Notes under the pieces: generated by a model | The model's database searches: none | What the model was told of the DNA's origin: nothing | What the model saw: only the letters and a program-made list of their open reading frames with translations | Assembly (NCBI GenBank): GCA_000818095.1 | Contig: CP009416.1 | Coordinates: 1,096,001-1,160,000, forward strand | Direction: 5' to 3' | Length of the DNA stretch: 64,000 nt | Source: Jeotgalibacillus malaysiensis | GTDB lineage: Bacteria; Bacillota; Bacilli; Bacillales; Jeotgalibacillaceae | Shown: one piece after another, positions 9,299-17,807 of the stretch | Position numbering within the stretch: the stretch's first letter is position 1 | Layout of the letters: the number at the start of each line of letters is the position of its first letter | Program-made: the position numbers and the translations under genes

Positions 9299-9901
9299 AT
9301 GCTTTCATTACTGGATGATCAGGGAAAAGACTGTTGCTGGCTGAATCAGCCGGAGAATTGGTCTCTTAATAATAAGGAGCTCAGTATCACCACGCAGCCA
9401 AAAACTGATTTCTGGCGGAAAACATTCTATGGTTTTGACCAGATGAACGGTCATGCCTTTTATAAAGAGATACTGGGTGCTTTTGAAACAGAAGTTACAC
9501 TCACAATGAAGGATCCGAAAGAGCGGTATGATCAGGCGGGCTTAATCATTCTTGTATCTGATGACTGCTGGATGAAGGTGTCGCTTGAATACGTTCCTGA
9601 AAAATATTCATATTTGGGTTCAGTTGCAACGAACAGCGGTTATTCTGACTGGTCATCCAAAAACTTCCCTACGCCGGATGGAGACATTACCTTAACATTT
9701 AAAGTTACACGTGCAGGAGGGGATTACCGGATATGGGCAAAATCGAATCCAGAGGATGAATTCGAACAGCTCCGGATCACAAGGCTCCACAATGAACCGA
9801 ACGGACCCGTCAAGCTTGGACTGTATGCCTGCAGTCCATCAGCTGAAGGCAGTTTTACAACCGTTTTTCATAAATGGACTGTACAAAAAGAAGTCAAATA
9901 A
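9299..9901 (+). CDS. DUF1349 domain protein (concanavalin-like fold)
   Basis: A 200-residue soluble protein matching the DUF1349 family, which has a concanavalin/laminin-G-like beta sandwich and unknown biochemical role. Family features: W-R-K-T-F-Y-G-F near residue 38, D-Q-A-G-L-I-I-L-V-S-D-D-C-W-M-K (about 98-113), and G-P-V-K-L-G-L-Y-A-C-S-P near the C-terminus. The frame is open from 9230, but the start at 9299 has AAAGGAG at correct spacing. It lies 75 bases after liaR with no clear terminator between, so it may share the Lia transcript. No signal peptide is seen. Carbohydrate binding is suggested by the fold only. Confidence 0.8.
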   Translation: MLSLLDDQGKDCCWLNQPENWSLNNKELSITTQPKTDFWRKTFYGFDQMNGHAFYKEILGAFETEVTLTMKDPKERYDQAGLIILVSDDCWMKVSLEYVPEKYSYLGSVATNSGYSDWSSKNFPTPDGDITLTFKVTRAGGDYRIWAKSNPEDEFEQLRITRLHNEPNGPVKLGLYACSPSAEGSFTTVFHKWTVQKEVK

Positions 9902-9936
9902 AAAATGTGTGCGGATTGCGATCCGCACACATTTTT
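9901..9936. terminator. Bidirectional terminator, DUF1349 gene / carbonic anhydrase
   Basis: A long perfect stem (AATGTGTGCGGAT / ATCCGCACACATT) with A- and T-runs on both sides, shared by two convergent genes. Confidence 0.92.
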
Positions 9937-10499
9937 TATTTTGCATATCCTTCTTCAACCAAATCAAGCTTCCCGTTGCTCGGGTCCACAACAAGACCGT
10001 GAACAGGAACATTCTTATCCATCAATGGATGATTACGGACCATCTCAACACTGTTTTTCACACTTTCAGTTACGTCATCAAAGCCCTTCAGCCAGCCGTG
10101 AATATCGATACCTGAGTAGGAAAGTGTATTAAATACATCGTCTGAAACGCCGCGTGCTTTCATTTTTTCAACCGTTTCATGACTGTTAACTGCACTCATG
10201 CCGCAGTCATAATGTCCAATCACAAGCACTTCTTCAGCCTGCAGTTCATAAATTGCAACAAGAAGACTTCTCATAATACTTCCGAATGGGTGAGTAATCA
10301 CCGCGCCGGCGTTACGGACCATTTTTACATCGCCATTTTTTACGTTCATTGATTTTGGTAACAGTTCTACCAGTCTTGTGTCCATACAAGTCAAAATCAC
10401 AAGCTTTTTGTTAGGAATTTTCGTTGTTACATAAGGCTCGTACTGCTTCTCTTCAACAAATGTTTCGTTAAATGTCAGAATATCTGATAATAGTGTCAT
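9936..10499 (-). CDS. Beta-class carbonic anhydrase (YtiB-like)
   Basis: A 187-residue zinc enzyme interconverting CO2 and bicarbonate. The zinc ligands and catalytic dyad of the beta class are visible: C38-x-D40-x-R42 (T-C-M-D-T-R) and H96-x-x-C99 (G-H-Y-D-C-G). The length equals B. subtilis YtiB. A good AGGAGG site precedes the start. It is cytoplasmic with no signal peptide. It is monocistronic, between the terminator of msrAB upstream and a shared bidirectional terminator downstream. Confidence 0.93.
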   Translation of the reverse strand: MTLLSDILTFNETFVEEKQYEPYVTTKIPNKKLVILTCMDTRLVELLPKSMNVKNGDVKMVRNAGAVITHPFGSIMRSLLVAIYELQAEEVLVIGHYDCGMSAVNSHETVEKMKARGVSDDVFNTLSYSGIDIHGWLKGFDDVTESVKNSVEMVRNHPLMDKNVPVHGLVVDPSNGKLDLVEEGYAK

Positions 10500-10532
10500 A
10501 TGTATCCTCCTTAGCGTAACTTAAATCTATTT

Positions 10533-10580
10533 TATAAAAAAGAACAGCTATCTGTCTAATTATTTGACAAATAGCTGCTT
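10533..10580 (-). terminator. Terminator after msrAB
   Basis: A 13-bp imperfect stem (GCAGCTATTTGTC/GACAGATAGCTGTT) with TTCTTTTTT following on the minus strand. Confidence 0.85.
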
Positions 10581-10583
10581 TGA

Positions 10584-11732
10584 TTATGATTCAAACAAAT
10601 ATGAAAATTCGCTATAACCCTCTGCTTCAAGGTCTTCTGCCGGAATAAATTTCATGGCGGCTGAATTCATACAGTAGCGAAGTCCAGTCGGCTCTGGTCC
10701 GTCTTCAAAAACGTGTCCAAGGTGTGAGTCAGCGTATTTACTTCTGACTTCAATTCTCATCCCGAAAATACCCGGGTCTTCTACTTCAACGATATTTTCA
10801 GGTACGAGCGGCTTTGTAAATGAAGGCCAGCCTGTACGAGAATCATATTTATCTGTTGAACTGAATAACGGTTCTCCTGATACGATATCCACATAAATAC
10901 CGTCTTCATAAAAGCCGTCATATTCATTATTAAAAGCTTCTTCTGTACCGTCTTCCTGCGTCACTTCATACTGGATATCTGTCAGCATCTCACGCAGTTC
11001 CTCATCCGTATAATTGACTGCATAAGGGCTTTCAGCTTCTACTTCTTCTTTTGTCGGCAGATCGACTTCGCGCTCATCCTCATCCCAGTACTCATTTAAA
11101 AACTGGTCTCTGCCTGAACTTGTGCGGTAGAAATAGTAGCGGTCACCATTTTTAATGTAGTAATCCTGGTGATATTCTTCAGCGATATAAAATGTTGAGG
11201 CGTCAGTTACAGGGACCACAATTTCCCCGTCAAATCTGCCGGAATCAATGATTTCCTGTTTAGAGGCTTCAGCAGCTGCTCTTTCTTCTTCATTTTGAAC
11301 AAAGATCTCAGGACGGTACTGCTTTCCGCGGTCTACGAATTGCCCATCTGCATCAGTCGGATCAATTTGTCTCCAGAACACATCAAGCAGATCTTCATAA
11401 CTGATCACATCAGGATCATAAATGACCTGAACAGCTTCAGTATGTCCTGTCTCACCGTTTGCAACTTCTCTATACTCAGGGTTTTCTTCATCCCCGCCTG
11501 TATAACCTGAAACCGCATCACGAACACCTGCAAGCTTTTCGAAAGGTGGCTCCATACACCAGAAGCAGCCGCCTGCAAAGATTGCAACTTCTTCATTCGG
11601 TGCAAAATCAGCTGCATTACTTGCCTCACTGCCATATGATCGGTTCAGTATTTCATCTGAAAATACGAAAAAGATGATGGCACCGATTAAAATTACACCG
11701 GGAATCAGCATCACCCAACTTTTCTTCTTCAT
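10584..11732 (-). CDS. msrAB: Membrane-anchored bifunctional methionine sulfoxide reductase MsrA-MsrB
   Basis: A 382-residue fusion that repairs both S- and R-methionine sulfoxide. Residues 6-24 form an uncleaved signal anchor (K-K-K-S-W then a hydrophobic run), so the catalytic part lies outside the membrane. MsrA domain (about 48-200) has the active site G-G-C-F-W-C (Cys56, Cys59). MsrB domain (about 245-370) has W-P-S-F-T-K-P, H-L-G-H-V-F and catalytic Cys354 in R-Y-C-M-N-S. The CxxC zinc pairs of many MsrB proteins are missing (P-L-F-S-S-T-D at the expected place). No thioredoxin domain is fused, so an external reductant (CcdA/ResA-like) is needed. GGGGTG precedes the start. Confidence 0.94.
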   Translation of the reverse strand: MKKKSWVMLIPGVILIGAIIFFVFSDEILNRSYGSEASNAADFAPNEEVAIFAGGCFWCMEPPFEKLAGVRDAVSGYTGGDEENPEYREVANGETGHTEAVQVIYDPDVISYEDLLDVFWRQIDPTDADGQFVDRGKQYRPEIFVQNEEERAAAEASKQEIIDSGRFDGEIVVPVTDASTFYIAEEYHQDYYIKNGDRYYFYRTSSGRDQFLNEYWDEDEREVDLPTKEEVEAESPYAVNYTDEELREMLTDIQYEVTQEDGTEEAFNNEYDGFYEDGIYVDIVSGEPLFSSTDKYDSRTGWPSFTKPLVPENIVEVEDPGIFGMRIEVRSKYADSHLGHVFEDGPEPTGLRYCMNSAAMKFIPAEDLEAEGYSEFSYLFES

Positions 11733-11887
11733 TTCTACACCCCATTTAGCAGATTAAAAGCTGGTTATGCCTTTAAAATAACATATTCTACGATTGTTTA
11801 ATAAAAATAATGTGTTGATTTAACCAAAAGTATTCAGAATTTGCTAAAATATAAGAATAATCGCTTCCGTATGAAAGGAGTGCAAAA

Positions 11888-12382
11888 ATGGCTGACTTTG
11901 AAATCGTAAGGAAATCCAGCTTTTACTTTATAGGATTGAGATGGACAGGTACTTATGAAGCAGCTGCACATGGAGATATTTTTCCTGTAATGGAAGAAGC
12001 GCGTGACAGGTTACTCAGCATGGGGATCGCACAGGAAAACTCAGATTTTATCGGTTTATCTTATCAGGACAGGCCGGGGGGCTTTACGTATTATTTTGGA
12101 ACGGAGGCATTCAGAAGCACGGCATTTCCTTCTGATATGTACAGAATTATTGTGCCGTCGCACGACTATGCAGTAACAGAGCATAAAGGACCGCACGCCT
12201 GGAAAAGCTATGAAAAATTAATGAAGTGGGCGGTAGAGCAGGGGTTGCAGGTACAGCAGAACGGGCTCGATCATATTGAAGTGTATGATGCAGATGCGAC
12301 GCCTTACAAAATGTCACCGACTTTAAAAATCGGTATTCCGGTTAAAAACGCTGACCTTGCTTTTGTCAGGGGCAGTCAGTAA
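11888..12382 (+). CDS. GyrI-like / AraC effector-binding domain protein
   Basis: A 164-residue stand-alone GyrI-like (SOUL/GyrI superfamily) small-molecule-binding domain without a DNA-binding part. It shows the family pattern: an opening strand with F-Y-F-I-G-L-R-W-T-G, a central P-G-G-F-T-Y-Y-F-G-T-E, an H-K-G-P-H-A-W-K-S-Y segment before the helix, and a C-terminal I-E-V-Y-D-A-D. Such proteins bind hydrophobic or cationic compounds and some have hydrolase activity. The ligand cannot be inferred. AAAGGAG lies upstream; it is monocistronic with its own terminator. It diverges from msrAB across a 155-bp promoter region. Confidence 0.85.
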   Translation: MADFEIVRKSSFYFIGLRWTGTYEAAAHGDIFPVMEEARDRLLSMGIAQENSDFIGLSYQDRPGGFTYYFGTEAFRSTAFPSDMYRIIVPSHDYAVTEHKGPHAWKSYEKLMKWAVEQGLQVQQNGLDHIEVYDADATPYKMSPTLKIGIPVKNADLAFVRGSQ

Positions 12383-12398
12383 AATAATCTTACAGGCT

Positions 12399-12425
12399 AA
12401 AAGCATCTGGGATGATGCTTTTTCT
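12399..12425 (+). terminator. Terminator after GyrI-like gene
   Basis: Stem AAAAGCATC/GATGCTTTTT with a T-run. Confidence 0.85.
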
Positions 12426-12558
12426 GCGTGTTTTAAAATAAGTCCATATTAAAGTTGGCTGATGATTTCCGCTTTGCATAAATAAAAATGGGCTTTATCA
12501 ACAAATATAATAATTAAAGATCAGTATTTTTCTGAACTTATACATGGAGGGAATACAC

Positions 12559-13056
12559 ATGTCAGGACGTAATGAAAAAGAGCTTGAAGGCGTAAATCTT
12601 CTTGGGGAAATGAATGTACCTTATTCATTCGATTATGCCCCTGAAGTACTTGAAGCATTTGATAATAAGCACGTAAACAGAGACTATTTTGTGAAATTCA
12701 ACTGTCCGGAATTCACTTCACTCTGCCCGAAAACAAATCAACCGGATTTTGCCACGATTTATATCAGCTATATCCCTGATCAGAAAATGGTAGAGAGTAA
12801 ATCACTGAAATTATATCTTTTCAGCTTCAGAAATCACGGGGACTTTCACGAGGACTGCATGAATATCATCATGAATGATCTGATTGAACTGATGGATCCG
12901 CGCTATATTGAAGTGTGGGGTAAATTCACACCGCGTGGAGGGATCTCAATTGATCCATATACGAACTACGGGAAGCCGGGAACAAAATATGAAGAGATGG
13001 CTTATCACCGTCTGATGAATCATGATATGTATCCAGAGAAGATTGATAATCGTTAA
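12559..13056 (+). CDS. queF: NADPH-dependent 7-cyano-7-deazaguanine reductase QueF
   Basis: A 165-residue unimodular QueF (same length as the B. subtilis enzyme), reducing preQ0 to preQ1 in queuosine tRNA modification. It belongs to the tunnel-fold/GTP cyclohydrolase I-like family. The catalytic segment [11 protein letters not shown] is present, with nucleophile Cys56 and proton donor Asp63, and the NADPH motif [16 protein letters not shown] is intact. The upstream start at 12544 overlaps the GGAGG site, so 12559 is used. It stands alone: queC, queD and queE are not nearby. I found no preQ1 riboswitch-like pseudoknot in the leader. Confidence 0.95.
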   Translation: MSGRNEKELEGVNLLGEMNVPYSFDYAPEVLEAFDNKHVNRDYFVKFNCPEFTSLCPKTNQPDFATIYISYIPDQKMVESKSLKLYLFSFRNHGDFHEDCMNIIMNDLIELMDPRYIEVWGKFTPRGGISIDPYTNYGKPGTKYEEMAYHRLMNHDMYPEKIDNR

Positions 13057-13061
13057 CATGT

Positions 13062-13088
13062 AAAACCGGCTGACGCAGCCGGTTTTTT
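13062..13088 (+). terminator. Terminator after queF
   Basis: Stem AAACCGGCTG/CAGCCGGTTT with six T residues. Confidence 0.93.
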
Positions 13089-13140
13089 GTATGCCTGAAA
13101 TCAGATTTGGAGAAGATAATGCATAAAGGAAGTGACCTGA

Positions 13141-13293
13141 ATGCAAAATCAAATTGAACAGCTTGAGCAGCAGCTTTTCAGGATCCAAAAATGGATTGAA
13201 GATAAAGATAAAACGCTTGAGTATGCTGATATTTATGAAGAGATTTCAAGAATGGAAAAAGAATTGAATGATTTAAAGGGGAGAGATTCATGA
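13141..13293 (+). CDS. Small coiled-coil protein upstream of the DUF421 gene
   Basis: A 50-residue, highly charged, probably helical protein (heptad-like E-Q-L-E-Q-Q-L-F-R-I near the N-terminus, E-I-S-R-M-E-K-E-L-N-D-L near the C-terminus). AAGGAAGTGA is correctly placed before the ATG. Its stop codon overlaps the start of the DUF421 gene in an ATGA arrangement, indicating translational coupling. I recognise no family. The coding case rests on the ribosome binding site, the coupling and the composition. Confidence 0.7.
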   Translation: MQNQIEQLEQQLFRIQKWIEDKDKTLEYADIYEEISRMEKELNDLKGRDS

Positions 13294-14113
13294 GTGACTG
13301 GCTGTTAGTGATTATCAGTGGTCTGCTGATGGTTCTTGTACTTTTTGTCTGCACTAAATTGCTTGGAAAAAAACAGATCTCACAGCTGTCTTTCTTCGAA
13401 TATGTCACAGGGATCACCATTGGCAGTATTGGAGCAGAAGTCATTACAGGACTGGACGGTCAGTTTCTGCAGGGTGTATAGGTATCTTATCATTTATTTC
13501 AATCCCGCTCTTAGTGGATTACCTATCATTGAAAAGCAAAAAGGTTAGAGATCTAGTTGAAGGCGAAGGGACTGTCTTTATCCAGCAGGGAAAAATTATA
13601 GAAAAGAATTTAAAGAAGGAAAGATATACGACTGATGAATTAATGGAGCTGTTGAGGAAAAAAGATGTCTTTGCTGTGTCAGACGTCAATTTTGCCATAC
13701 TTGAACCTTCAGGCGAGTTGAATGTCATGCTTAAGAAATCAAAAATGCCTGTTGTATTGGAGGATCTTAAGAAAAATATTCAGCATGGTAAGCCGCCGGA
13801 AGTCATCATTATGGATGGTAAGCCGGTTGAAAAAACGCTTCAATCAATCGGCAGAGATGTTAAATGGTTAAGAGACCAGATGGAAAAGAAAAATGTCAGG
13901 ATCTCTGACGTGTTTTTAGCACAGATACATGATGATGGAAAGATCTTTATGGATCTCTATGACCGGACTGAGGAGGAGCACGAACTGATCTCTCTCCTCA
14001 GACAATGTCAAAAGAATTTTCTTATTGCCGGTAAAAATACAGAAGAAAAAGAAAGACTTATTTTTTATAAAAATGCTGAAATTCTCGAAGAATGTATGAA
14101 TATGGTGCGTTAG
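13290..14113 (+). pseudogene. DUF421 (YetF/YdfS-type) membrane protein, single-base frameshift
   Basis: Two adjacent frames together give one complete DUF421 protein. The first (13290-13481) encodes the N-terminal membrane helices, with L-L-G-K-K-Q-I-S-Q-L-S-F-F-E-Y-V-T-G-I. The second, open from 13478 onward to 14113, continues S-I-P-L-L-V-D-Y-L-S-L-K-S-K-K-V-R-D and the cytoplasmic beta domain (V-F-I-Q-Q-G-K-I-I-E-K-N-L-K-K-E-R-Y and P-S-G-E-L-N-V-M-L-K-K). Restoring one base near 13477 would rejoin the frames as G-V-I-G-I-L-S-F. The family is membrane-bound, common in spore formers, of poorly defined function. Either a recent mutation or a consensus error; the rest is undegraded. Confidence 0.85.
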
Positions 14114-14189
14114 CGTGTATGATTATTCACCTTGTGGAATCAATAAAAATGTCTGAAAAAGTCTACGATTCTGTATGAAACGTTCCTTC

Positions 14190-14218
14190 TTTACATGCCG
14201 TCATAGAGGGCGTATAAT
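14190..14218 (+). promoter_or_regulatory. SigA promoter of the YitT-family gene, with a structured leader
   Basis: TTTACA, 17-base spacer, TATAAT: near-consensus housekeeping promoter. The leader of about 110 nt contains GGGCGCC and its perfect complement GGCGCCC separated by 20 nt (about 14271-14305), just before the ribosome binding site. No T-run follows, so it is not a simple terminator. Confidence 0.75.
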
Positions 14219-14332
14219 GCGTTTTTGTGAATGAAAAACGTATTGATTTGACTGAAGAATATACAGCTCCGGGCGCCAGATGCAATCAGCATAAAAAGGC
14301 GCCCTGCGCTTTTATAAAGGGAGGCGTTTCGT

Positions 14333-15181
14333 ATGACTAAAAAGCTTATAACATTTTTACTGATGAACCTCGGTGCCTTTTTCGTTGCCATCAACGTTCA
14401 TTTTTTCTTATCACCGAATAACCTTGCAACAGGTGGCGTCAGCGGAATGTCAATTGTGCTGAATTCACTGTTCCCGGGTATCTCAATTGGACTGTTTATG
14501 ATTTTTGTTAATATCGTATTATTTATACTCGGCGTTATTTTTCTCGGGTTCCAGTTTGGCGCGAAGACGATTTATACAAGCTTTGCTCTATCAGGTTATG
14601 TATGGCTGCTTGAGCTAGTGGCCCCGATCACAGCACCGCTTAGTGATGATATTTTAATCCAGCTGATTATCGGTCAGTGTATCGCTGCGATCGGTATGGG
14701 AATTGTCTTTCATCAGCGGGCATCAACTGGTGGTACAGATATTATCGCAATGATTTTGAATAAATATATTAAAGTTGAAATCGGCAGAGCCGTTCTATTC
14801 TCAGACCTTGCTGTTGCACTTTCATCATCACTACTATTCGGTGCACAGGCTGGAATGTATGCATTCTTCGGTGTCATTTTAAATGGTCTGATGATCGATT
14901 ATACGCTTCAGCAGTTTAATGCGAATAAAGAAGTTGTGATTATCAGTCAGGAGAGTGCACTGATCCGTGCATTCATCGTAGGAGAGCTTGGCAGAGGCGC
15001 GACGATTCACACTGCAAAAGGTGCTTTTAATTACGAGCAAAAAGAAGTCATTACAACCATTTTGGGACGTAAAGATCTGTCACGTCTGAAAAACTATGTT
15101 GGTAAGCAGGATGAGAAAGCTTTTATTACGGTACACAATATGAATGAAATACTGGGTCAGAACTTTAAAAGACTCGCTTAA
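14333..15181 (+). CDS. YitT family membrane protein (DUF161 + DUF2179)
   Basis: A 282-residue protein of the YitT/YpjC/YqfU/YvjA group. The N-terminal 190 residues are membrane-spanning, with the family signatures L-S-P-N-N-L-A-T-G-G-V-S-G and A-S-T-G-G-T-D-I-I-A. The C-terminal 80 residues form the soluble DUF2179 domain (R-G-A-T-I-H-T-A-K-G-A-F and the terminal helix). The substrate is unknown; transport has been proposed for the family. AAAGGGAGG precedes the start. Single-gene unit with a clear SigA promoter, a hairpin in the leader and a terminator. Confidence 0.9.
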   Translation: MTKKLITFLLMNLGAFFVAINVHFFLSPNNLATGGVSGMSIVLNSLFPGISIGLFMIFVNIVLFILGVIFLGFQFGAKTIYTSFALSGYVWLLELVAPITAPLSDDILIQLIIGQCIAAIGMGIVFHQRASTGGTDIIAMILNKYIKVEIGRAVLFSDLAVALSSSLLFGAQAGMYAFFGVILNGLMIDYTLQQFNANKEVVIISQESALIRAFIVGELGRGATIHTAKGAFNYEQKEVITTILGRKDLSRLKNYVGKQDEKAFITVHNMNEILGQNFKRLA

Positions 15182-15184
15182 TGA

Positions 15185-15208
15185 AGACAGCTTCCGGGCT
15201 GTCTTTTT
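15185..15208 (+). terminator. Terminator after YitT-family gene
   Basis: Stem AGACAGC/GCTGTCT followed by T5. Confidence 0.88.
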
Positions 15209-15343
15209 CTTATGCTGATGCAGTAACAGCCTTTTAGCAGCTAATTCCAAATGAATGTTCAATAAATAGTGCATATCTATATGATACCCGCCGGAATATT
15301 CTGTGTTAAGATGAGCCATATATTACTACAGGGTTGTGAAATA

Positions 15344-16483
15344 ATGACAGAACATCCTATTTATCAAAAAGCAGCGTCATTTATCAGGCAATTTTACAGT
15401 GAAAATCACTTAAGTGAAGCAGATTGTGAAGATAGATTATTAGAGATTGCAAAGTCAATCAGGGAACATGGAACCTATGAGCATACGAGTGATGAGCTTT
15501 TGTATGGAGCGAAACTTGCCTGGCGCAATAGTAACCGCTGTATCGGCAGACTATTCTGGAATAGTCTGAACGTCTTTGACCGCAGAGATGCAGTGACGGA
15601 GGAAGAAGTAAAAGAAGCACTGCTTGAGCATATTGAATATGCGACAAATGGTGGTAAAATCCGATCTACAGTAACGATCTTTAAGCCGTCACAGAAGACA
15701 CATGATCCGGTCAGAATTTATAACCATCAGCTGATCAGATATGCAGGTTACAAGCAGGAGGACGGCAGTATCACTGGTGACCCTCACTCAGTCGATATGA
15801 CTGAATTTTGTATTGCGCTTGGCTGGCAGGGAAGAGGGACCCCATTTGATATATTACCTCTGGTGATTCAGGTTGGTCAGAACGATCCATACTTATTTGA
15901 TATTCCTGATCGTTATATCAAGGAAGTGCAAATCACACATCCTGATAATCAGCTGTTTAATGAACTAGATCTAAGATGGTATGCAGTGCCGATTATTTCT
16001 GAAATGAAGCTTGAGATCGGGGGAGTTGAGTATCCTGCATCCCCTTTTAACGGCTGGTACATGGAGACAGAAATCGCTGCCAGAAACTTCGCTGATGAAA
16101 GCCGATATAATATGCTGCGTCCTGTAGCAGAAGCATTTAACCTGAATACTCAGCTGCATTCAACGATGTGGAAAGATCGCGCCGTTCTTGAATTATGTAC
16201 AGCAGTCATGCATTCATTTAAGCAGGCAGGAGCAAGTATTGTTGATCATCATAGTGCAAGTCAGCAGTTTGAGCTGTTTGAGCAAAAAGAAAAAGCGGAG
16301 GGAAGAGAGGTTACAGGGGACTGGACATGGCTGATTCCGCCAGTATCGCCTGCATCCACTCATATTTTCCATCAACAGTATGATAACACGTGGAAGTCAC
16401 CTAATTTCTTTTATCAGAAATCAATGTTGAACAATCAGGTTCCCGAGAAGCTGACATGTCCATTTACAGGAGCAAATTCATAA
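15344..16483 (+). CDS. nos: Nitric oxide synthase oxygenase (bacterial NOS)
   Basis: A 379-residue bacterial NOS consisting of the heme/tetrahydrobiopterin oxygenase domain only. It makes NO from L-arginine with electrons from unrelated cellular reductases. The proximal heme Cys66 lies in W-R-N-S-N-R-C-I-G-R. The arginine-binding Glu segment G-W-Y-M-E-T-E-I-A-A-R-N-F and the pterin-side D-W-T-W-L-I-P-P-V-S-P are present. The frame extends 25 codons upstream, but homologues start near M-T-E-x-P; GGGTTGTGA before 15344 is a weak ribosome site. Bacterial NOS is known to protect Bacillus from oxidative damage and antibiotics. Convergent with mreBH. Confidence 0.95.
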   Translation: MTEHPIYQKAASFIRQFYSENHLSEADCEDRLLEIAKSIREHGTYEHTSDELLYGAKLAWRNSNRCIGRLFWNSLNVFDRRDAVTEEEVKEALLEHIEYATNGGKIRSTVTIFKPSQKTHDPVRIYNHQLIRYAGYKQEDGSITGDPHSVDMTEFCIALGWQGRGTPFDILPLVIQVGQNDPYLFDIPDRYIKEVQITHPDNQLFNELDLRWYAVPIISEMKLEIGGVEYPASPFNGWYMETEIAARNFADESRYNMLRPVAEAFNLNTQLHSTMWKDRAVLELCTAVMHSFKQAGASIVDHHSASQQFELFEQKEKAEGREVTGDWTWLIPPVSPASTHIFHQQYDNTWKSPNFFYQKSMLNNQVPEKLTCPFTGANS

Positions 16484-16516
16484 AAAAACAGGACCTTTCA
16501 CGAGGTCCTGTTTTTT
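16483..16516. terminator. Bidirectional terminator, nos / mreBH
   Basis: Stem AACAGGACCT/AGGTCCTGTT with A- and T-runs on both sides. Confidence 0.92.
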
Positions 16517-16518
16517 CT

Positions 16519-17526
16519 TTATTTGGCTGCTTTTTGAAGCTTATCAATGACTGCTAGTGATTTTCCTGTACCAATCGCTACAGATTCAAGCGGGTTTGGT
16601 GCAATATGAACAGGTACAACGATTTCTTCACTCAGCCATTGCTGAAGTCCGTTCAGTAATGCGCCGCCACCAGTTAAGATCACGCCGCGGTCTACAATAT
16701 CGCCGCTCAGTTCAGGAGGGCAGTTCTCAAGTGTTGAGCGAATGGCTTCAAGAACACTTAAAAGTGATTCCTGGATCGCTGACTGAACTTCAGTAGACTG
16801 AAGTGTAATCGTCTTCGGAAGACCCGTTACAAGATCACGACCGCGAATTTCCATTTCTCTCACTTCATGTTCAATTGGTGCATGACCGACTTCCATCTTG
16901 ATCTGTTCAGCAGTACGCTCACCGATTAACAGGTTATAAGCCTTTCTGACGTGCTGAATGATATCTTCATCCATTTTGTCTCCGGCTACACGGATTGTAT
17001 TACATGATACAACTCCACCATATGAAATAATAGCAACTTCTGTCGTACCGCCTCCGATATCGACAACTACGTTCGCTACAGGCTCGCCGACTGGCAGGTC
17101 TGCACCAATTGCAGCTGCCACAGGCTCTTCAATTAAATGTACATGCTTAGCACCACTGTGTTTCACTGCATCCTGAATCGCTCTGCGTTCAACAGATGTA
17201 GCACCTGATGGCGTACATACAACGACGCTTGGCTTACGCAAGGAAAAGCCCATCTTTTTGCCGATTGAAGACATAATGTGCTTCAGCATTTCAGTTGTGA
17301 CATCAAAGTCAGCAATGACGCCGTCTTTTAATGGGCGCACAGCGACAATGTTTCCAGGTGTTTTACCAATCATGCTTTTAGCGTCTGTTCCAACAGCCAG
17401 CACTTTTTTTGTATTCACATCGATCGCAACAACCGATGGCTCATTCATAATAATTCCTTTACTTTTACTATACACAAGTATATTAGCAGTACCTAAGTCG
17501 ATACCGATCTCTGCATTCGATAGCAT
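16519..17526 (-). CDS. mreBH: Rod-shape determining protein MreBH (actin homologue)
   Basis: A 335-residue bacterial actin, the exact length of B. subtilis MreBH. Actin-fold signatures: phosphate 1 I-G-I-D-L-G-T-A-N (7-15), phosphate 2 [12 protein letters not shown], and the adenosine motif I-L-T-G-G-G-A-L-L. MreB proteins polymerise under the membrane and guide cell-wall synthesis; MreBH in B. subtilis positions the hydrolase LytE. A GGAGG site precedes the ATG. It stands alone, unlike mreBCD. Assignment to MreBH rather than MreB or Mbl is by length, lone location and overall resemblance. Confidence 0.87.
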   Translation of the reverse strand: MLSNAEIGIDLGTANILVYSKSKGIIMNEPSVVAIDVNTKKVLAVGTDAKSMIGKTPGNIVAVRPLKDGVIADFDVTTEMLKHIMSSIGKKMGFSLRKPSVVVCTPSGATSVERRAIQDAVKHSGAKHVHLIEEPVAAAIGADLPVGEPVANVVVDIGGGTTEVAIISYGGVVSCNTIRVAGDKMDEDIIQHVRKAYNLLIGERTAEQIKMEVGHAPIEHEVREMEIRGRDLVTGLPKTITLQSTEVQSAIQESLLSVLEAIRSTLENCPPELSGDIVDRGVILTGGGALLNGLQQWLSEEIVVPVHIAPNPLESVAIGTGKSLAVIDKLQKAAK

Positions 17527-17663
17527 TTAACATTCCTCCGTTATCATCTTCGTCCGAATTTAACAGTGTTCTCCGAGTAGTATAGACTAATTTAAGTAAA
17601 GCGTAGAGTGACAAAGGTAGGTGGGGAGGAATGTTACATCTCCAATCAGCTGATATAAGTCAG

Positions 17664-17737
17664 ATTATTAGCCCGGACTCCTTTGATAACAGTGTTTACA
17701 AACACTGCTAGATTTCCGTTATCCGGGTTTGTAATAA
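17664..17737. other. Nested palindrome upstream of mreBH
   Basis: In the 281-bp gap between mreBH and the chemoreceptor gene, nested inverted repeats centre on 17698: CAGTGTTT-AC-AAACACTG, flanked by GATAAC/GTTATC, CCCGG/CCGGG and TTATTA/TAATAA. It has no adjacent T-run and is separate from the terminator at 17759. It could be a folded leader RNA on the minus strand or a protein-binding palindrome. I see no sure promoter in the rest of the gap. Confidence 0.6.
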
Positions 17738-17758
17738 AAGAATAATGAATTTGTAACG

Positions 17759-17798
17759 AAAAAAACCCTTTCATCATTTAATTTGAAAGGGTTTTTTA
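17759..17798 (-). terminator. Terminator of the lipoprotein-chemoreceptor operon
   Basis: Stem AAAACCCTTTC/GAAAGGGTTTT with T-runs on both strands. It ends minus-strand transcripts from the chemoreceptor gene. Confidence 0.88.
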
Positions 17799-17807
17799 AT
17801 CGCTTTT

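Noticed and set aside
12383..12558. PreQ1 riboswitch before queF
   Set aside because: No match to the preQ1-I pseudoknot pattern could be found in the leader by eye.
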